Counted from the stretch's first letter, positions 1-8,605 are shown. The stretch: 54,086 bases of DNA from a bacterium F11 (GCA_002176905.1 MSYE01000011.1:1-54086), one strand, 5' to 3'. Notes: generated by a model not told the origin, from the letters alone. Numbers and translations are program-made.

Positions 1-1
1 G

Positions 2-490
2 TTTCGGGTGATCCCAAGTAATTTGGGAGAGACCTTCTCTCGAGGTTTGAAACCCCATCAAATCGTCACTTATCTTGCCCAAAAGAAAGCGAAGGATATA
101 TCTCGGAAGTTTCCTCGTTATCTGGTTTTGGGAGCTGATACCATCGTTTTTATAGATGGGAAAATCATCGGAAAACCAAGGAATAAAAAACATGCGATTC
201 AGATTTTGAAGAAGTTGTCCGGTGCTTGGCAGAAAGTTTATACCGGTGTTGCTTTTGTGTGGAATGGGGGAAGAAAGGTCAAAGCTGGGTATGCTGTTTC
301 CCGTGTCAAAATTCGTCCATTAAGTTCGCATGATATCAAGCGGGCGGCTGTTCATCATTTGGATAAAGCAGGAGCTTATGCTATTCAGGAAAAGAAGGAT
401 CCCTTTGTTGAAAAAATAATTGGTGATTATGATAACGTCGTGGGGCTTCCGATTCGGGTTGTAAAGAAGTTGGTTAAGTTAGCTGGATAG
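2..490 (+). CDS. maf: Maf-family nucleotide pyrophosphatase, 5' truncated by window edge
   Basis: Maf proteins hydrolyse non-canonical or surplus nucleoside triphosphates to monophosphates and pyrophosphate, acting in nucleotide-pool cleaning and septum-related control. The visible part shows the family signatures in order, counting from the GTG at 8: GADTIV at 42-47 with the catalytic Asp, GKPRN at 55-59, the LSG and TGVA pair at 70-82, DKAGAYAIQ at 119-127 and GDYDNVVGLP at 139-148. The frame stays open to base 2 and reads F-R-V-I-P-S, which matches the family sequence just after the N-terminal S-x-S-P-R loop. The GTG at 8 is therefore internal, and roughly 25-30 N-terminal residues lie upstream of the window. 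Its end overlaps the end of the convergent SurA-like gene by 12 bases. I cannot assign the UTP/dTTP or m7GTP subfamily. Confidence 0.93.
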   Translation, partial: FRVIPSNLGETFSRGLKPHQIVTYLAQKKAKDISRKFPRYLVLGADTIVFIDGKIIGKPRNKKHAIQILKKLSGAWQKVYTGVAFVWNGGRKVKAGYAVSRVKIRPLSSHDIKRAAVHHLDKAGAYAIQEKKDPFVEKIIGDYDNVVGLPIRVVKKLVKLAG

Positions 491-1189
491 CCGTTTCCGA
501 AAATCATTGGAAACAATGTTGACCTTTAATTTTGTGTTAAGTTGAGAGAGCCAGTCGCCAAAAACCTGGTTGATTTCCTGTTCCCTTAGTTCTTTCCTAA
601 TAATGCTGGGATCGTCCATTAATTTTTTCTTCTCTTCCGGATCAGTCTCAATTGCCAATCTCCTTTGAAGGGCAGCCTGGACGTCCTCTTCTTGAATATG
701 GACAGCTGAGGCAATCAGTTGGTTTAACTTTCGTCCGGCGATATCCTTGCTTCTCATCTTTTCGAATTGGTCTGGTGACATATCGTAGACTTGTGTAATC
801 GTTTGGTAGTAAATTCGCGGGTCAAATTTTCCATCTTTATGAAAGGCGGTCATATTGGCGAGCATGATCTGAAGTTCTTGTCCGCTCACCACGATTCCAT
901 ATGACTTGGCTTCTTGATAAAAAGCCGCTTGTCGAACGAGTTCGTTAAAAACTTCCTGAGTTAATCTTTTCTGGTCTTCTGGTTTTAGATCTGTTTGTTG
1001 GCGAAGGGCCTGATGGTAGAGCCGATCGAAATGAAATTGGGTAATTTTTTCACCATTGACCTTTGCCAAGGTGTCATGAGGGGAGGACATAAGGGAGCTG
1101 CCCCCAATTCCAAAAAAGGGAAGGCCAATGACACATGCGGCCAGGGTCACCATCAAGATGGTTCTATGTTTTCGAAGAAATTTAAACAT
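479..1189 (-). CDS. SurA/PpiD N-terminal-like membrane-anchored chaperone without PPIase domain
   Basis: Encodes 236 residues. Residues 9-28 form one hydrophobic segment after a basic start, giving a signal anchor that places the rest in the periplasm. The remainder is helical and resembles the SurA/PpiD N-terminal chaperone domain: an A-x-V-N-G-E-x-I-T entry strand near 42-50, then long helices with the pattern L-x-x-L-I-x-x-A. No parvulin peptidyl-prolyl isomerase domain follows, so this is a chaperone-only form. It lies 66 bases downstream of the bactofilin gene on the same strand and may be co-transcribed. No clear Shine-Dalgarno precedes the ATG. The exact family is inferred from pattern, not from an alignment. 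Confidence 0.7.
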   Translation of the reverse strand: MFKFLRKHRTILMVTLAACVIGLPFFGIGGSSLMSSPHDTLAKVNGEKITQFHFDRLYHQALRQQTDLKPEDQKRLTQEVFNELVRQAAFYQEAKSYGIVVSGQELQIMLANMTAFHKDGKFDPRIYYQTITQVYDMSPDQFEKMRSKDIAGRKLNQLIASAVHIQEEDVQAALQRRLAIETDPEEKKKLMDDPSIIRKELREQEINQVFGDWLSQLNTKLKVNIVSNDFRKRLSS

Positions 1190-1255
1190 GGGATGACATT
1201 ATAATAAATCGAGGGATTGGATTATTCAATTAATTGGTGAGATACGCACGTTCTT

Positions 1256-1702
1256 TTACTTCTTTGTGTTCGAAATCACCTTGAGATTTTTTCCGTTATG
1301 CTGAGTGTCATTGCCTTCTGAAGAAACAATATCAGGGGTCATCTCAATAATTTGAGGCTCTGTCTTGACCATGTGGCAATTCCCTTCAAAAGTGGCCCCG
1401 TCAGCAATAATCAATTTGACTGTTTGAATATCACCAAAGACGTGACCATGAGAAAGAATTTCAAGGTTGGAGCCCGATGATATGTTTCCTTTCACCCGTC
1501 CCCCAACAACCACGTTATTGGTGGTAATGTTTCCCTGAATGACTCCTTTTTCACCGACGACAACGGACTCGGCACTCACTTCCCCAATCACTTTTCCATC
1601 TACCCGAACAGATTCATTGGTTCGAATATTGCCTGCCAGCTCGGTACCGGCACCAATGATGGTTTCGATTTTGGGTTGTGATTTGTCGCTCTGAAAAAAC
1701 AT
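1256..1702 (-). CDS. Bactofilin family cytoskeletal protein
   Basis: 148 residues. Bactofilins polymerise without nucleotide and scaffold cell-shape or envelope enzymes at the inner membrane. Residues about 14-112 form a run of short beta-strand repeats of the type G-x-I-x-x-x-x-x-V-x-V-x-G, as in the right-handed beta-helix of bactofilins, starting with the typical I-G-x-G-T-x-x-x-G-N-I. The termini are short and disordered, with no membrane segment. A strong Shine-Dalgarno (GGAGG, bases 1709-1713 on the minus strand) supports the ATG. The gene immediately upstream encodes an M23 peptidase, a very common partner: bactofilins localise M23 endopeptidases in several bacteria. Confidence 0.92.
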   Translation of the reverse strand: MFFQSDKSQPKIETIIGAGTELAGNIRTNESVRVDGKVIGEVSAESVVVGEKGVIQGNITTNNVVVGGRVKGNISSGSNLEILSHGHVFGDIQTVKLIIADGATFEGNCHMVKTEPQIIEMTPDIVSSEGNDTQHNGKNLKVISNTKK

Positions 1703-1877
1703 CGTAATCCTCCAAATGAGGCACTTTCCTTCTGATTCCTTAATTAGTTTAAGTGGATTAAAACCAGGTTACCAGAGGTAATTTTGAACTTTTTCAATCT
1801 CCTCGAGAAAAAATACCAAAATGATCAAGGGTAGCCCATTTTCCAACTTTGTTAGTACAAGCGTCAAGGAATAAGAA

Positions 1878-2879
1878 TTACGAATCGTTACGAGAAGGGG
1901 TTTCGATCGAGGAAAGATTTGTTTCTGATCCCAATTTGGGAAAATTTCCTTTTAAATAGGCGTAAGGGTTGTGGCGCTTTTGATACCGCCATACCTCGTA
2001 ATGACAATGGGGACCTGACGATTTTCCTGTGTTTCCTAAGAGGGCAATGGCTTGACCCCTTTTGACTTTATCCCCAACGCGAACCAGAAGACGGCCGTTA
2101 TGGGCATAGCGAGTGGAATATCCAAACTTATGTTGAATAACAATTAATTTGCCGTATCCGCTATGCCAATTGGAAATCTTGATAACCCCATCCCCTGTGG
2201 CACGCACAGGAGTTCCAATGGGGCCCGTGATATCAATTCCATAATGATATTCTCTTTTTTTCGTGAAGGGGTCTGTTCGTGCTCCGTAGGGTGAAGAAAT
2301 GCGCCCTGGGGCTGGCCAACCCCGTGGGGTTGCTCGGTAGATCGCTCGTTGCTCTTGAATCCAAGACTCAAGATCTTCATAACTCTGGATTTGATGTTGT
2401 GCTTCTGATCGAAAAGCGGCTGCTTTTTCAATGAGGCGTTCCCAAGAAACATCCATCCCCTTTTTAACCAGGAGTCCTGTGATTTCGTTTTGGTCGCGAA
2501 GGGAAGGTCCTCCTGTTGCGTTGGATGCAAGGGATTGGTTGGTGATGATGTTATATTTGCTTTTATAATCCAGAAGCCCCCGAAGTTTATGTTCCACCTG
2601 CTTAACTTCATCTAAGAAATCTCGTGATCGATCCAATTGACTGGTCAAATACTCAACCTTGAGGTTGAGGACCTTGTTGGATACTTGTGAACGCCAATAG
2701 TCGATGTGACGAGCAGACAGATAAGATCCCCAGCAGGTTATTAATGTCCAGGCAACAAAGAAAGTCAGGATGAAGGACAAGGGGATATTGGCTTGACGTG
2801 TTTTACCAGAGCCCTGATGAGGGACCACCATAAGGGTAAAACGACGAGTAAAAAATTGACGAATTTTGCGACCTTTCAA
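1878..2879 (-). CDS. M23 (LytM-type) peptidoglycan endopeptidase, membrane anchored
   Basis: 333 residues. One membrane segment at about 33-54, a coiled-coil region about 62-105, a helical linker, and a C-terminal M23 domain about 190-305. The zinc ligands and catalytic residues are visible: H212 and D216 (HYGID), H260 (YAH) and the H-C-H of residues 291-293. It should cleave peptide cross-links in the periplasm. The start is a TTG with a well-placed AGAGG six to seven bases upstream; the next ATG would cut into the basic N-terminus before the membrane segment. Bactofilin follows 175 bases downstream. A TTGACA (2967-2972, minus) lies upstream but its -10 partner is poor. Confidence 0.92.
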   Translation of the reverse strand: MKGRKIRQFFTRRFTLMVVPHQGSGKTRQANIPLSFILTFFVAWTLITCWGSYLSARHIDYWRSQVSNKVLNLKVEYLTSQLDRSRDFLDEVKQVEHKLRGLLDYKSKYNIITNQSLASNATGGPSLRDQNEITGLLVKKGMDVSWERLIEKAAAFRSEAQHQIQSYEDLESWIQEQRAIYRATPRGWPAPGRISSPYGARTDPFTKKREYHYGIDITGPIGTPVRATGDGVIKISNWHSGYGKLIVIQHKFGYSTRYAHNGRLLVRVGDKVKRGQAIALLGNTGKSSGPHCHYEVWRYQKRHNPYAYLKGNFPKLGSETNLSSIETPSRNDS

Positions 2880-3074
2880 ATTTGACCTCTTTCGGTAAGA
2901 ATGTCGCCTTTGAATGTGTTTCCGATTCTAAGACCTTATAATATGGATAACACGGTTAAGGCAGGTTGTCAATGTGAATTATATATCTAAAGCACGAATT
3001 TGAGTGGGAAAAAGAATAATATTCATTTGAAAAAAATATGGGTTTAAAAGAAACGGATCTAAAAATCAAATCAA

Positions 3075-3971
3075 TTAGTGAGGTTCCTTTTCCGATCCTT
3101 TTTTCTTGTCATCCGATAGATAGAAAACCATATTGGTTCCGCCACACTCAATAAGGGCCCCACTCTCCAATAGCGCTTGCTCATGAACAGGATTGCCATT
3201 AACTTTGGGATATCCTGGTTTTACCGCTTTTAAGAAATACCCCTCTGGTCTCTGACTAATAGCGGCGGCCAAACCTGGGGCCAGAAATCCTTTGATTTTA
3301 ATGACTGCCTGGTCGGCTGAACCTATATAAGTGACCAATCCCCTTATGGGGACCTCCGTTTGGTCTCCAACTGCCCCAGAAACGATCTTAATAACGGCAT
3401 GACTTCCCTTGGATTTTTGTTGAGGGGCTGTTGGACGTGATGGGAATGTTGGTTTTGTTGGGGGAGGTGAGGATGAAATGGGAGGGGGGGAAGAAGATGG
3501 TGGAGCCGGTGTTGGAGGAGGGGCTGGTTCCTTTTTCTCCTCTTTCTCCTCACTTTTTTCATCAATTTCCTTTTTTCCTTCTTCTGATTCTGGTGGCAAT
3601 CCCAAACTTTTTCTTAAAACTTCCTTTTTGGCTTCCTGGGTGGGATCAATAGGGATATCTAACCCTTTGGGTTTTGGGGCGTTGGAGTCTGTGTGAAACT
3701 CAAGGATATGTTTGGCCACCCGAATATTATCATTGTCTTCCAGATGGCTTTTTTTGATGCGGCGACCGTTTACGAATGTCCCATTTGTGCTATTGAGGTC
3801 CTCTACGACGTAGCCATCACCTTCTTTTTTAAATAATCCATGATAACCAGAAACAGCGGGGTTATTTATAACGATATCATTGTCTGGTTTGCGTCCAAAA
3901 CGGACTTCATTTTTGGACAATTCTACTTCGTTGATTATGGCTGCATTAAATTTAATAAAAATTTTCGCCAT
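3075..3971 (-). CDS. Double FHA-domain protein with proline-rich linker
   Basis: 298 residues, no signal peptide, so cytoplasmic. The N-terminal FHA domain (about 1-95) has the phosphothreonine-binding residues: G-R at 26-27, the S-x-x-H pair (S-G-Y-H) and N-S-T-N-G. A long Pro/Ser/Glu-rich linker follows (about 100-190). The C-terminal part (about 193-290) has the same beta pattern (Y-I-G-S, then G-Y-P-K-V-N-G) but lacks the S-x-x-H pair, so it looks like a degenerate FHA that cannot read pThr. It starts 6 bases after the PP2C gene and is the last gene of the kinase/phosphatase module, making it a likely reader of the kinase's phosphorylation. Confidence 0.9.
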   Translation of the reverse strand: MAKIFIKFNAAIINEVELSKNEVRFGRKPDNDIVINNPAVSGYHGLFKKEGDGYVVEDLNSTNGTFVNGRRIKKSHLEDNDNIRVAKHILEFHTDSNAPKPKGLDIPIDPTQEAKKEVLRKSLGLPPESEEGKKEIDEKSEEKEEKKEPAPPPTPAPPSSSPPPISSSPPPTKPTFPSRPTAPQQKSKGSHAVIKIVSGAVGDQTEVPIRGLVTYIGSADQAVIKIKGFLAPGLAAAISQRPEGYFLKAVKPGYPKVNGNPVHEQALLESGALIECGGTNMVFYLSDDKKKGSEKEPH

Positions 3972-3977
3972 CTAATA

Positions 3978-4811
3978 TTAATTCCCTTTTTTGAATAATT
4001 TCTTCAAGCGATCGGAAAGTGTTACCCAGCTTGATTTTGGACCCTGGATTTTTGCCACGATGACGGTAACGTTATCATCTCCTCCCGCTTTGTTGGCCAA
4101 TCCAACAAGGTCATCAGCAATCGCATCTGGTTTTTCCTTCTCCTGAAATGTTTGAAGAATTTTTTCATCATCGAGCATCTTTGTCAATCCATCTGAGCAA
4201 AGAAGTACATAGTCTCCCTCATCAAGGTCAATCTCGTTCACATCAACTTCTACATCATCGCTGATCCCAATGGAGCGGGTCAACATGTTTCGCATATTTG
4301 ATTTTTCGGCTTCTTCCGGTTTAATTAATCCTTTATCAACTTGTTCTTGGACAAAACTATGATCTGTTGTGCATTGGGTGATATCTCCACCCCGAACCAT
4401 GTAAAGGCGACTGTCTCCCACATGGGCCACAGCGAGTTTTCCGTCAAGCCAAAGTGCGGCCACAAGAGTGGTGCCCATGTTTCTGGTTGCTTTGTTGCTT
4501 TGTGCCGCTTCAAAGACAGCTTGATTGGAAAATTTTACGCAATCTCCTAGCAACAAACTCCTTGGGTCCAATTCAGATCTTTGAGGAACATGTTTAAAAA
4601 TTGGAACATGCCCCGTTTGCAAAGAGAGACGAAGTTGATTTGAACACACTGTTGAAGCCAATTGGCTGGCCACATCTCCAGCCGAATGCCCTCCCATCCC
4701 GTCGGCCAAAACCATAAGTCCCAGGTCAGGATCAACTATAAATGTGTCTTCATTCTTGGTTCGTTTTAAACCTTTATCTGTCTTTCCAGCTATTTCCAAC
4801 GGTAACCTCAT
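3978..4811 (-). CDS. PP2C-family Ser/Thr protein phosphatase
   Basis: 277 residues. Metal-dependent PP2C/Stp phosphatase that reverses Ser/Thr phosphorylation. All metal-binding aspartate motifs are present: R-x-x-N-E-D near residue 20, A-D-G-M-G-G-H, V-G-D-S-R, the second T-T-D-H, C-S-D-G-L-T and G-G-D-D-N-V-T near 240. It is close to the minimal bacterial PP2C length, with no membrane segment. Its ATG overlaps the stop of the upstream kinase gene as ATGA (4808-4811), so the two are translationally coupled, and it almost certainly opposes that kinase. Confidence 0.95.
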   Translation of the reverse strand: MRLPLEIAGKTDKGLKRTKNEDTFIVDPDLGLMVLADGMGGHSAGDVASQLASTVCSNQLRLSLQTGHVPIFKHVPQRSELDPRSLLLGDCVKFSNQAVFEAAQSNKATRNMGTTLVAALWLDGKLAVAHVGDSRLYMVRGGDITQCTTDHSFVQEQVDKGLIKPEEAEKSNMRNMLTRSIGISDDVEVDVNEIDLDEGDYVLLCSDGLTKMLDDEKILQTFQEKEKPDAIADDLVGLANKAGGDDNVTVIVAKIQGPKSSWVTLSDRLKKLFKKGN

Positions 4812-7800
4812 TTGTCATCAACTTGATTTTTATCTGTTGTCGGATCTTTAAAAGGGGGATGATACGTCGATTCCAAATTATCCATTAGCGGAATATTAAA
4901 ATTCGAGTCTGATTCCATTACCACAGTTTTGTCATCTTTGTCAATGATAGTCTTATCATTATCGACCATTGTCTTATCACCGACATCCAAAACGGTTTTA
5001 TCATTTTCCTGTTCGGGAATCCCCATGGCATCATCGGGTGCAGCCGGACCATTGTCAATTGTTTCAGAGTTAGAAATGAGGTCAACTCTTTCAGAAGTGT
5101 GATCCGCCTGAGGAAAATCAGTTTGGGGTTGATCGGATGTTTTGAGGACATCTTGAAGATCTGAAAGGAAACTGCTTTGTTCCAAACTGCTTTTGGGAGT
5201 TTCGGAATCTGGCACATCAGATATGGGTGGTTTGGATCCCATGGATTCTGTTGGGGGTGCTGATGCTGGTGGTTGCGCTGGTGGCGTTTGTTCGATTGGG
5301 GGTGTGGGTGCTGGTGGTTGCGCCGGTGGCATCTGTTCGACTGGCGGTTTGGGTGGAACAGATGCAATATTTTCCTTTTTGGGAGGGGCTGGCGGTTTTT
5401 CTGGATTGATGGCAATCGGAATGGGTGCGGGAGCTGTTCCGATCATTTGATTTAAGCAAGTTCTTAGATCCCGCGCCATATCGTCGGCTGTTTGGTATCG
5501 ATTCTCAAGATCTTTCGCCAGTGCCTTGTTGATAACGGGAACAATGGCCTCTGGTAACTTGGGATTAAATTCTCTTGGATCTGGATGATCCACATTCGCA
5601 ATTCGATATAAAAGGGCCGCAATGCTATCGGCAACGAATGGTTTTTCTCCTGTCAATAGTTCAAAGAGGGTGACACCCAATGAGAAGATGTCGGCCCGGC
5701 CATCGACTTTCTTTCCATTAACTTGCTCAGGGCTCATATAGGCAGGAGTCCCAAGAACTGCGCCGGTTGCTGTTTTAGATGTGGCCTGAATGCGGGCAAT
5801 TCCAAAGTCAGTAATTCGCAATGTGCCATTGGCCAACAACATGATGTTTCCGGGTTTGATATCTCGATGGACCACTCCTTGGTTGTGGGCAAACGCCAGG
5901 GCCTCGGCCACTTGGGCAACATATTCGACCACTCTTTCAAAGGGAAGGAGGTTTGCTTTTTCGCAGGATCGCTTGAGGTCTTCTCCTTCAATAAGCTCCA
6001 TCGCAATGTAAGCCACATCCTGATCTTCCCCGGCATCAAATATTCGGATGATATTGGGATGCGTTAGATTTCCTGCCGATTCGGCTTCTCTGAAAAAGCG
6101 TTCCTTTATGGATTTGGCCTGTTCCTCATCCACGTCTTCCTCAAACCGCAATGTCTTAATTGCCACTTGCCTGTTGATTTTTGGATCTTTTCCAAGATAA
6201 ACAATCCCCATGGCTCCTCGACCCAATTCCCGGACAACTTCGTAACGACCCAATGTTGTGGATTGCCCAAGACCCTCAACCACCACAGTCGCATCGGATC
6301 CTTTTTTGCCTACCGAACCAAATACCGCGCCCTCACCCGCTTTCTTAAGAAGTTCAATCTTTTTTTGAATATCTTTATATTTGAGATCGACAGATCCAAT
6401 ATGCTCGTAAACCGCTGCGGCTTTGGCAAATTGTCGTTTCCTTTCCATATCCAGTCCGAGATTATAAAGGAGATCCTTCATTTGGGAATCAAGGGGACAT
6501 TTGCGAAATTTTTCAAAAGCCAAATCCAACATGCCCTGTCCTTGGAAAGACAATCCCAACATTTTGTTTGTTTCCAGACCCTCTGCTTCCACGAGTTCTT
6601 TTCCTTTTTCAGTAAAGAGGAGCCGACGACCCAAAGAGAATAAGAATCCAACCAAGAGAAGCGAGAGTCCATAAACGGGTGTCACCCACATTCCCTTTTT
6701 TACAAAGAGAAATGCGCTGGTACCGGCAACTCCAAGAAATATGATAAGGGCAAGAGGAACGGAGAATCGTCCCCGTAGGAAAGGAAGTCCCAAAATAATG
6801 AACAAGGCACAAATTCCAATAAAACCCCATTCAAGGTGGGATGCCCAAGTCGGTCGAGACATAAAGCGTTGACTCAGGATATTATCGATATGGGTGGCCA
6901 GTAGTTCGAGACCTGTGAAGGCTTCTCCACTGGGGACCACAAAATTTTGTCCCAATCCAGGTGCTGTTAAACCCACCAGGACCATTTTGTTCATTAATTC
7001 TTTCTCGGGAACAGCGCCTGCTAAAACATCCAGGGCGGAATGCCGGTCAAAAGTTCCGGCGGGTCCGGCAAATTGGAGGAATGTCGTCCCACTATCATCT
7101 ATGGGGACCTTAAAACTTCTCAGGGCGAACTCCGTTGATGAATCCCAACCAAAAGCATCTCTAGGAAGGTTTTTGTATTCTCGAATGATCTGCAATCCAA
7201 AGGAAGGATAAACCCGATCGCCATACTTCATAACCGGTGCCATCCGTCGAACTGTCCCATCCAAATCAGGATCCAAATTGCTGTGTCCAATCGCAGCGGC
7301 AACCGAACCAAAATCCGTAAGAGGAACACCGGCCGCGATTGAGAGGGGGAGATCAATTTCTTCAGAAGTCGATCCCTTAACTTCTTCTTTTTCAAAATAG
7401 GTTGGGAGAGGATCCAGATTTTCTCCCTGAGGAACGCCCGGGGTGAAATACATGGGCAGGATCACATTCCCTGCCTCATCAATGGAGCGCGAAAGGATCT
7501 TGTCTCCATTGAGGCTCATGCGGGTGTCTTCAAGGTCTTGAAGGAATTCATCAAAGCGAACCAAGGATATCCTTTTTCGTCTTAACCGAAGTCGGGTTTC
7601 ATCTAGGATTTCTCGGAAGGATTCCTCAAGGCGGGAAATTTCTTCAAGTCCCTCATTCTGATCAGCGTCTGAGAAAAATATATTGACCCCTATGACCTTT
7701 GCGCCGTAACCAAACAGTTCGTCAATAAGGGCTGCCACAATAGACCGAGGCCAGGGCCATCGTCCCAAACTCTGGACGGATTCCTCATCAATCTCAATAA

Positions 7801-7972
7801 TTTTAATTGCATTGGATTTTGAAGCAGGGGCTCGAAAATTGATGAGGAGGTCGTACGTTTTTAAACTGGCCGTCTCAATAAAAGTGGTACGAGAAAGAAA
7901 GGACCAGGCTATTCCAACGGAAATAACCAATCCAATTGTAATCTCAATAAGAAATCGATATTTGGATCTCAT
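4808..7972 (-). CDS. CHASE2-domain transmembrane Ser/Thr protein kinase
   Basis: 1054 residues from the ATG at 7972 (a TTG at 7984 is in frame but lies before the predicted transcript start). Order: membrane segment about 8-25; extracytoplasmic CHASE2 sensor about 30-375; three membrane segments about 380-450; two TPR-like helical pairs about 470-545; kinase domain about 576-840 with G-x-G-x-x-G, catalytic K606, HRDIKPGN (Asp704), DFG 722-724 and an A-P-E equivalent (S-P-E). A Pro-rich linker with two 15-residue repeats and an acidic tail follow. The tail holds four D-K-T motifs (Thr 993, 1001, 1008, 1016). PP2C and FHA genes follow directly. The kinase has every catalytic residue and should be active; its ligand is unknown. 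Confidence 0.93.
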   Translation of the reverse strand: MRSKYRFLIEITIGLVISVGIAWSFLSRTTFIETASLKTYDLLINFRAPASKSNAIKIIEIDEESVQSLGRWPWPRSIVAALIDELFGYGAKVIGVNIFFSDADQNEGLEEISRLEESFREILDETRLRLRRKRISLVRFDEFLQDLEDTRMSLNGDKILSRSIDEAGNVILPMYFTPGVPQGENLDPLPTYFEKEEVKGSTSEEIDLPLSIAAGVPLTDFGSVAAAIGHSNLDPDLDGTVRRMAPVMKYGDRVYPSFGLQIIREYKNLPRDAFGWDSSTEFALRSFKVPIDDSGTTFLQFAGPAGTFDRHSALDVLAGAVPEKELMNKMVLVGLTAPGLGQNFVVPSGEAFTGLELLATHIDNILSQRFMSRPTWASHLEWGFIGICALFIILGLPFLRGRFSVPLALIIFLGVAGTSAFLFVKKGMWVTPVYGLSLLLVGFLFSLGRRLLFTEKGKELVEAEGLETNKMLGLSFQGQGMLDLAFEKFRKCPLDSQMKDLLYNLGLDMERKRQFAKAAAVYEHIGSVDLKYKDIQKKIELLKKAGEGAVFGSVGKKGSDATVVVEGLGQSTTLGRYEVVRELGRGAMGIVYLGKDPKINRQVAIKTLRFEEDVDEEQAKSIKERFFREAESAGNLTHPNIIRIFDAGEDQDVAYIAMELIEGEDLKRSCEKANLLPFERVVEYVAQVAEALAFAHNQGVVHRDIKPGNIMLLANGTLRITDFGIARIQATSKTATGAVLGTPAYMSPEQVNGKKVDGRADIFSLGVTLFELLTGEKPFVADSIAALLYRIANVDHPDPREFNPKLPEAIVPVINKALAKDLENRYQTADDMARDLRTCLNQMIGTAPAPIPIAINPEKPPAPPKKENIASVPPKPPVEQMPPAQPPAPTPPIEQTPPAQPPASAPPTESMGSKPPISDVPDSETPKSSLEQSSFLSDLQDVLKTSDQPQTDFPQADHTSERVDLISNSETIDNGPAAPDDAMGIPEQENDKTVLDVGDKTMVDNDKTIIDKDDKTVVMESDSNFNIPLMDNLESTYHPPFKDPTTDKNQVDDK
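4913..5005 (-). repeat. Four-copy D-K-T-(V/M/I)-(L/V/I)-(D) motif array in kinase tail
   Basis: Codons for four threonines (993, 1001, 1008, 1016 of the kinase) sit 8, 7 and 8 residues apart, each in D-K-T followed by two aliphatic residues. In the first three, Asp is at +3. pThr-x-x-Asp is a known preference of some FHA domains (for example Rad53 FHA1). That these are phosphosites is an inference. Confidence 0.6.
5255..5344 (-). repeat. Tandem 45-bp repeat (two copies) in proline-rich kinase linker
   Basis: Two adjacent 15-residue units of the form P-(V/I)-E-Q-x-P-P-A-Q-P-P-A-x-x-P are encoded by two 45-bp copies (5300-5344 and 5255-5299), with further degenerate Pro-rich sequence on both sides. 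Such in-frame minisatellites often vary in copy number between strains. Confidence 0.75.
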
Positions 7973-7984
7973 TGTCTGAAACAA

Positions 7985-8013
7985 AAGTAACCCAAAAGGG
8001 GTTTCTTTTCAAG
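7985..8013 (-). promoter_or_regulatory. Promoter for the kinase gene
   Basis: On the minus strand TTGAAA (8008-8013) is followed by a 17-base spacer and TACTTT (7985-7990). The predicted start near 7978 gives a leader of about 6 bases before the ATG at 7972, with no Shine-Dalgarno. The spacer holds a small hairpin (AACCC/GGGTT, 7990-8004). The -10 is only a partial match. Confidence 0.4.
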
Positions 8014-8031
8014 TGAAATTTTGTTGATTTT

Positions 8032-8517
8032 CTACGCTATTTCAGAAGAGTCTTCTTCCCGCTTGGCTTTTTGCTTGGACTCAATCCGCTTTTCGATGGT
8101 TGTTTGGATCTTTTGGTGTATATCGGGAAGGGTTTTGGCCAAGCGTGCCATGGCTTCGTGTGTCAATATGAGGAGATCGGCTCCCTGTTCTCCTGCCGTC
8201 GCTGTTGCGGTGGCTGATGTGGGCCTTAGCAGCGAAATCTCTCCAAAATAAGCAGGAGGAGCCAAATCCGCCAAATGGAGTTTGGCCCCCTTGTTTTTTG
8301 TGGTAATCGAGACATCCCCTTTTCGGATGATGAACATACGATTTGCTATTTCTCCTTGAAAAAGGATGGTTTTTTTGGCCGAGAAGGATTCCTTCTGAAG
8401 AGAAAATAGAATTCCTTTTAATTGGTCATCTGGAACATCCACAAGAAAATCAATTTTCTTTAGGATTTCTAGGGTTGCCGCAAACTCGCGAGGATCAAGA
8501 TCGACTGGATTACTCAA
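8032..8517 (-). CDS. Stand-alone cyclic nucleotide-binding-domain protein
   Basis: 161 residues: a single cNMP-binding beta-barrel (about 15-130) and a short charged helical tail, with no DNA-binding domain and no membrane segment. The barrel shows the usual G-E-x-x-x-x-M-F-I-I-x-x-G pattern and F-G-E-I-S-L-L of the phosphate-binding cassette. The Arg normally found in the R-(S/T)-A-T part of that cassette is replaced (T-S-A-T), so cAMP/cGMP binding may be altered or absent. The start is TTG with AGGAG six bases upstream. It lies just upstream of the kinase gene on the same strand and may feed a signal into the module. Confidence 0.85.
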   Translation of the reverse strand: MSNPVDLDPREFAATLEILKKIDFLVDVPDDQLKGILFSLQKESFSAKKTILFQGEIANRMFIIRKGDVSITTKNKGAKLHLADLAPPAYFGEISLLRPTSATATATAGEQGADLLILTHEAMARLAKTLPDIHQKIQTTIEKRIESKQKAKREEDSSEIA

Positions 8518-8596
8518 TTCAAACTCCTTTACATAAATATGGAGGCAAGAACTCTATAAAGTCAAGACTTAAAAAGAAAGTTTCAATCTGAAAAAT

Positions 8597-8605
8597 TGAT
8601 AGACT
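8597..8605 (+). promoter_or_regulatory. Extended -10 element for the glutamine amidotransferase-era pair
   Basis: TG-A-TAGACT: TG at 8597-8598 and TAGACT at 8600-8605. The expected start at about 8612 is one base before the ATG at 8613. No Shine-Dalgarno is present (the preceding bases are C-rich). No convincing -35. Confidence 0.5.

Noticed and set aside
3431..3696. Plus-strand frames antisense to the FHA linker
   Set aside because: Low-complexity mirror of a Pro/Glu/Ser-rich linker.
5193..5459. Plus-strand frames with Gly/Ala-rich product
   Set aside because: Mirror of the Pro-rich kinase linker repeat; no independent support.
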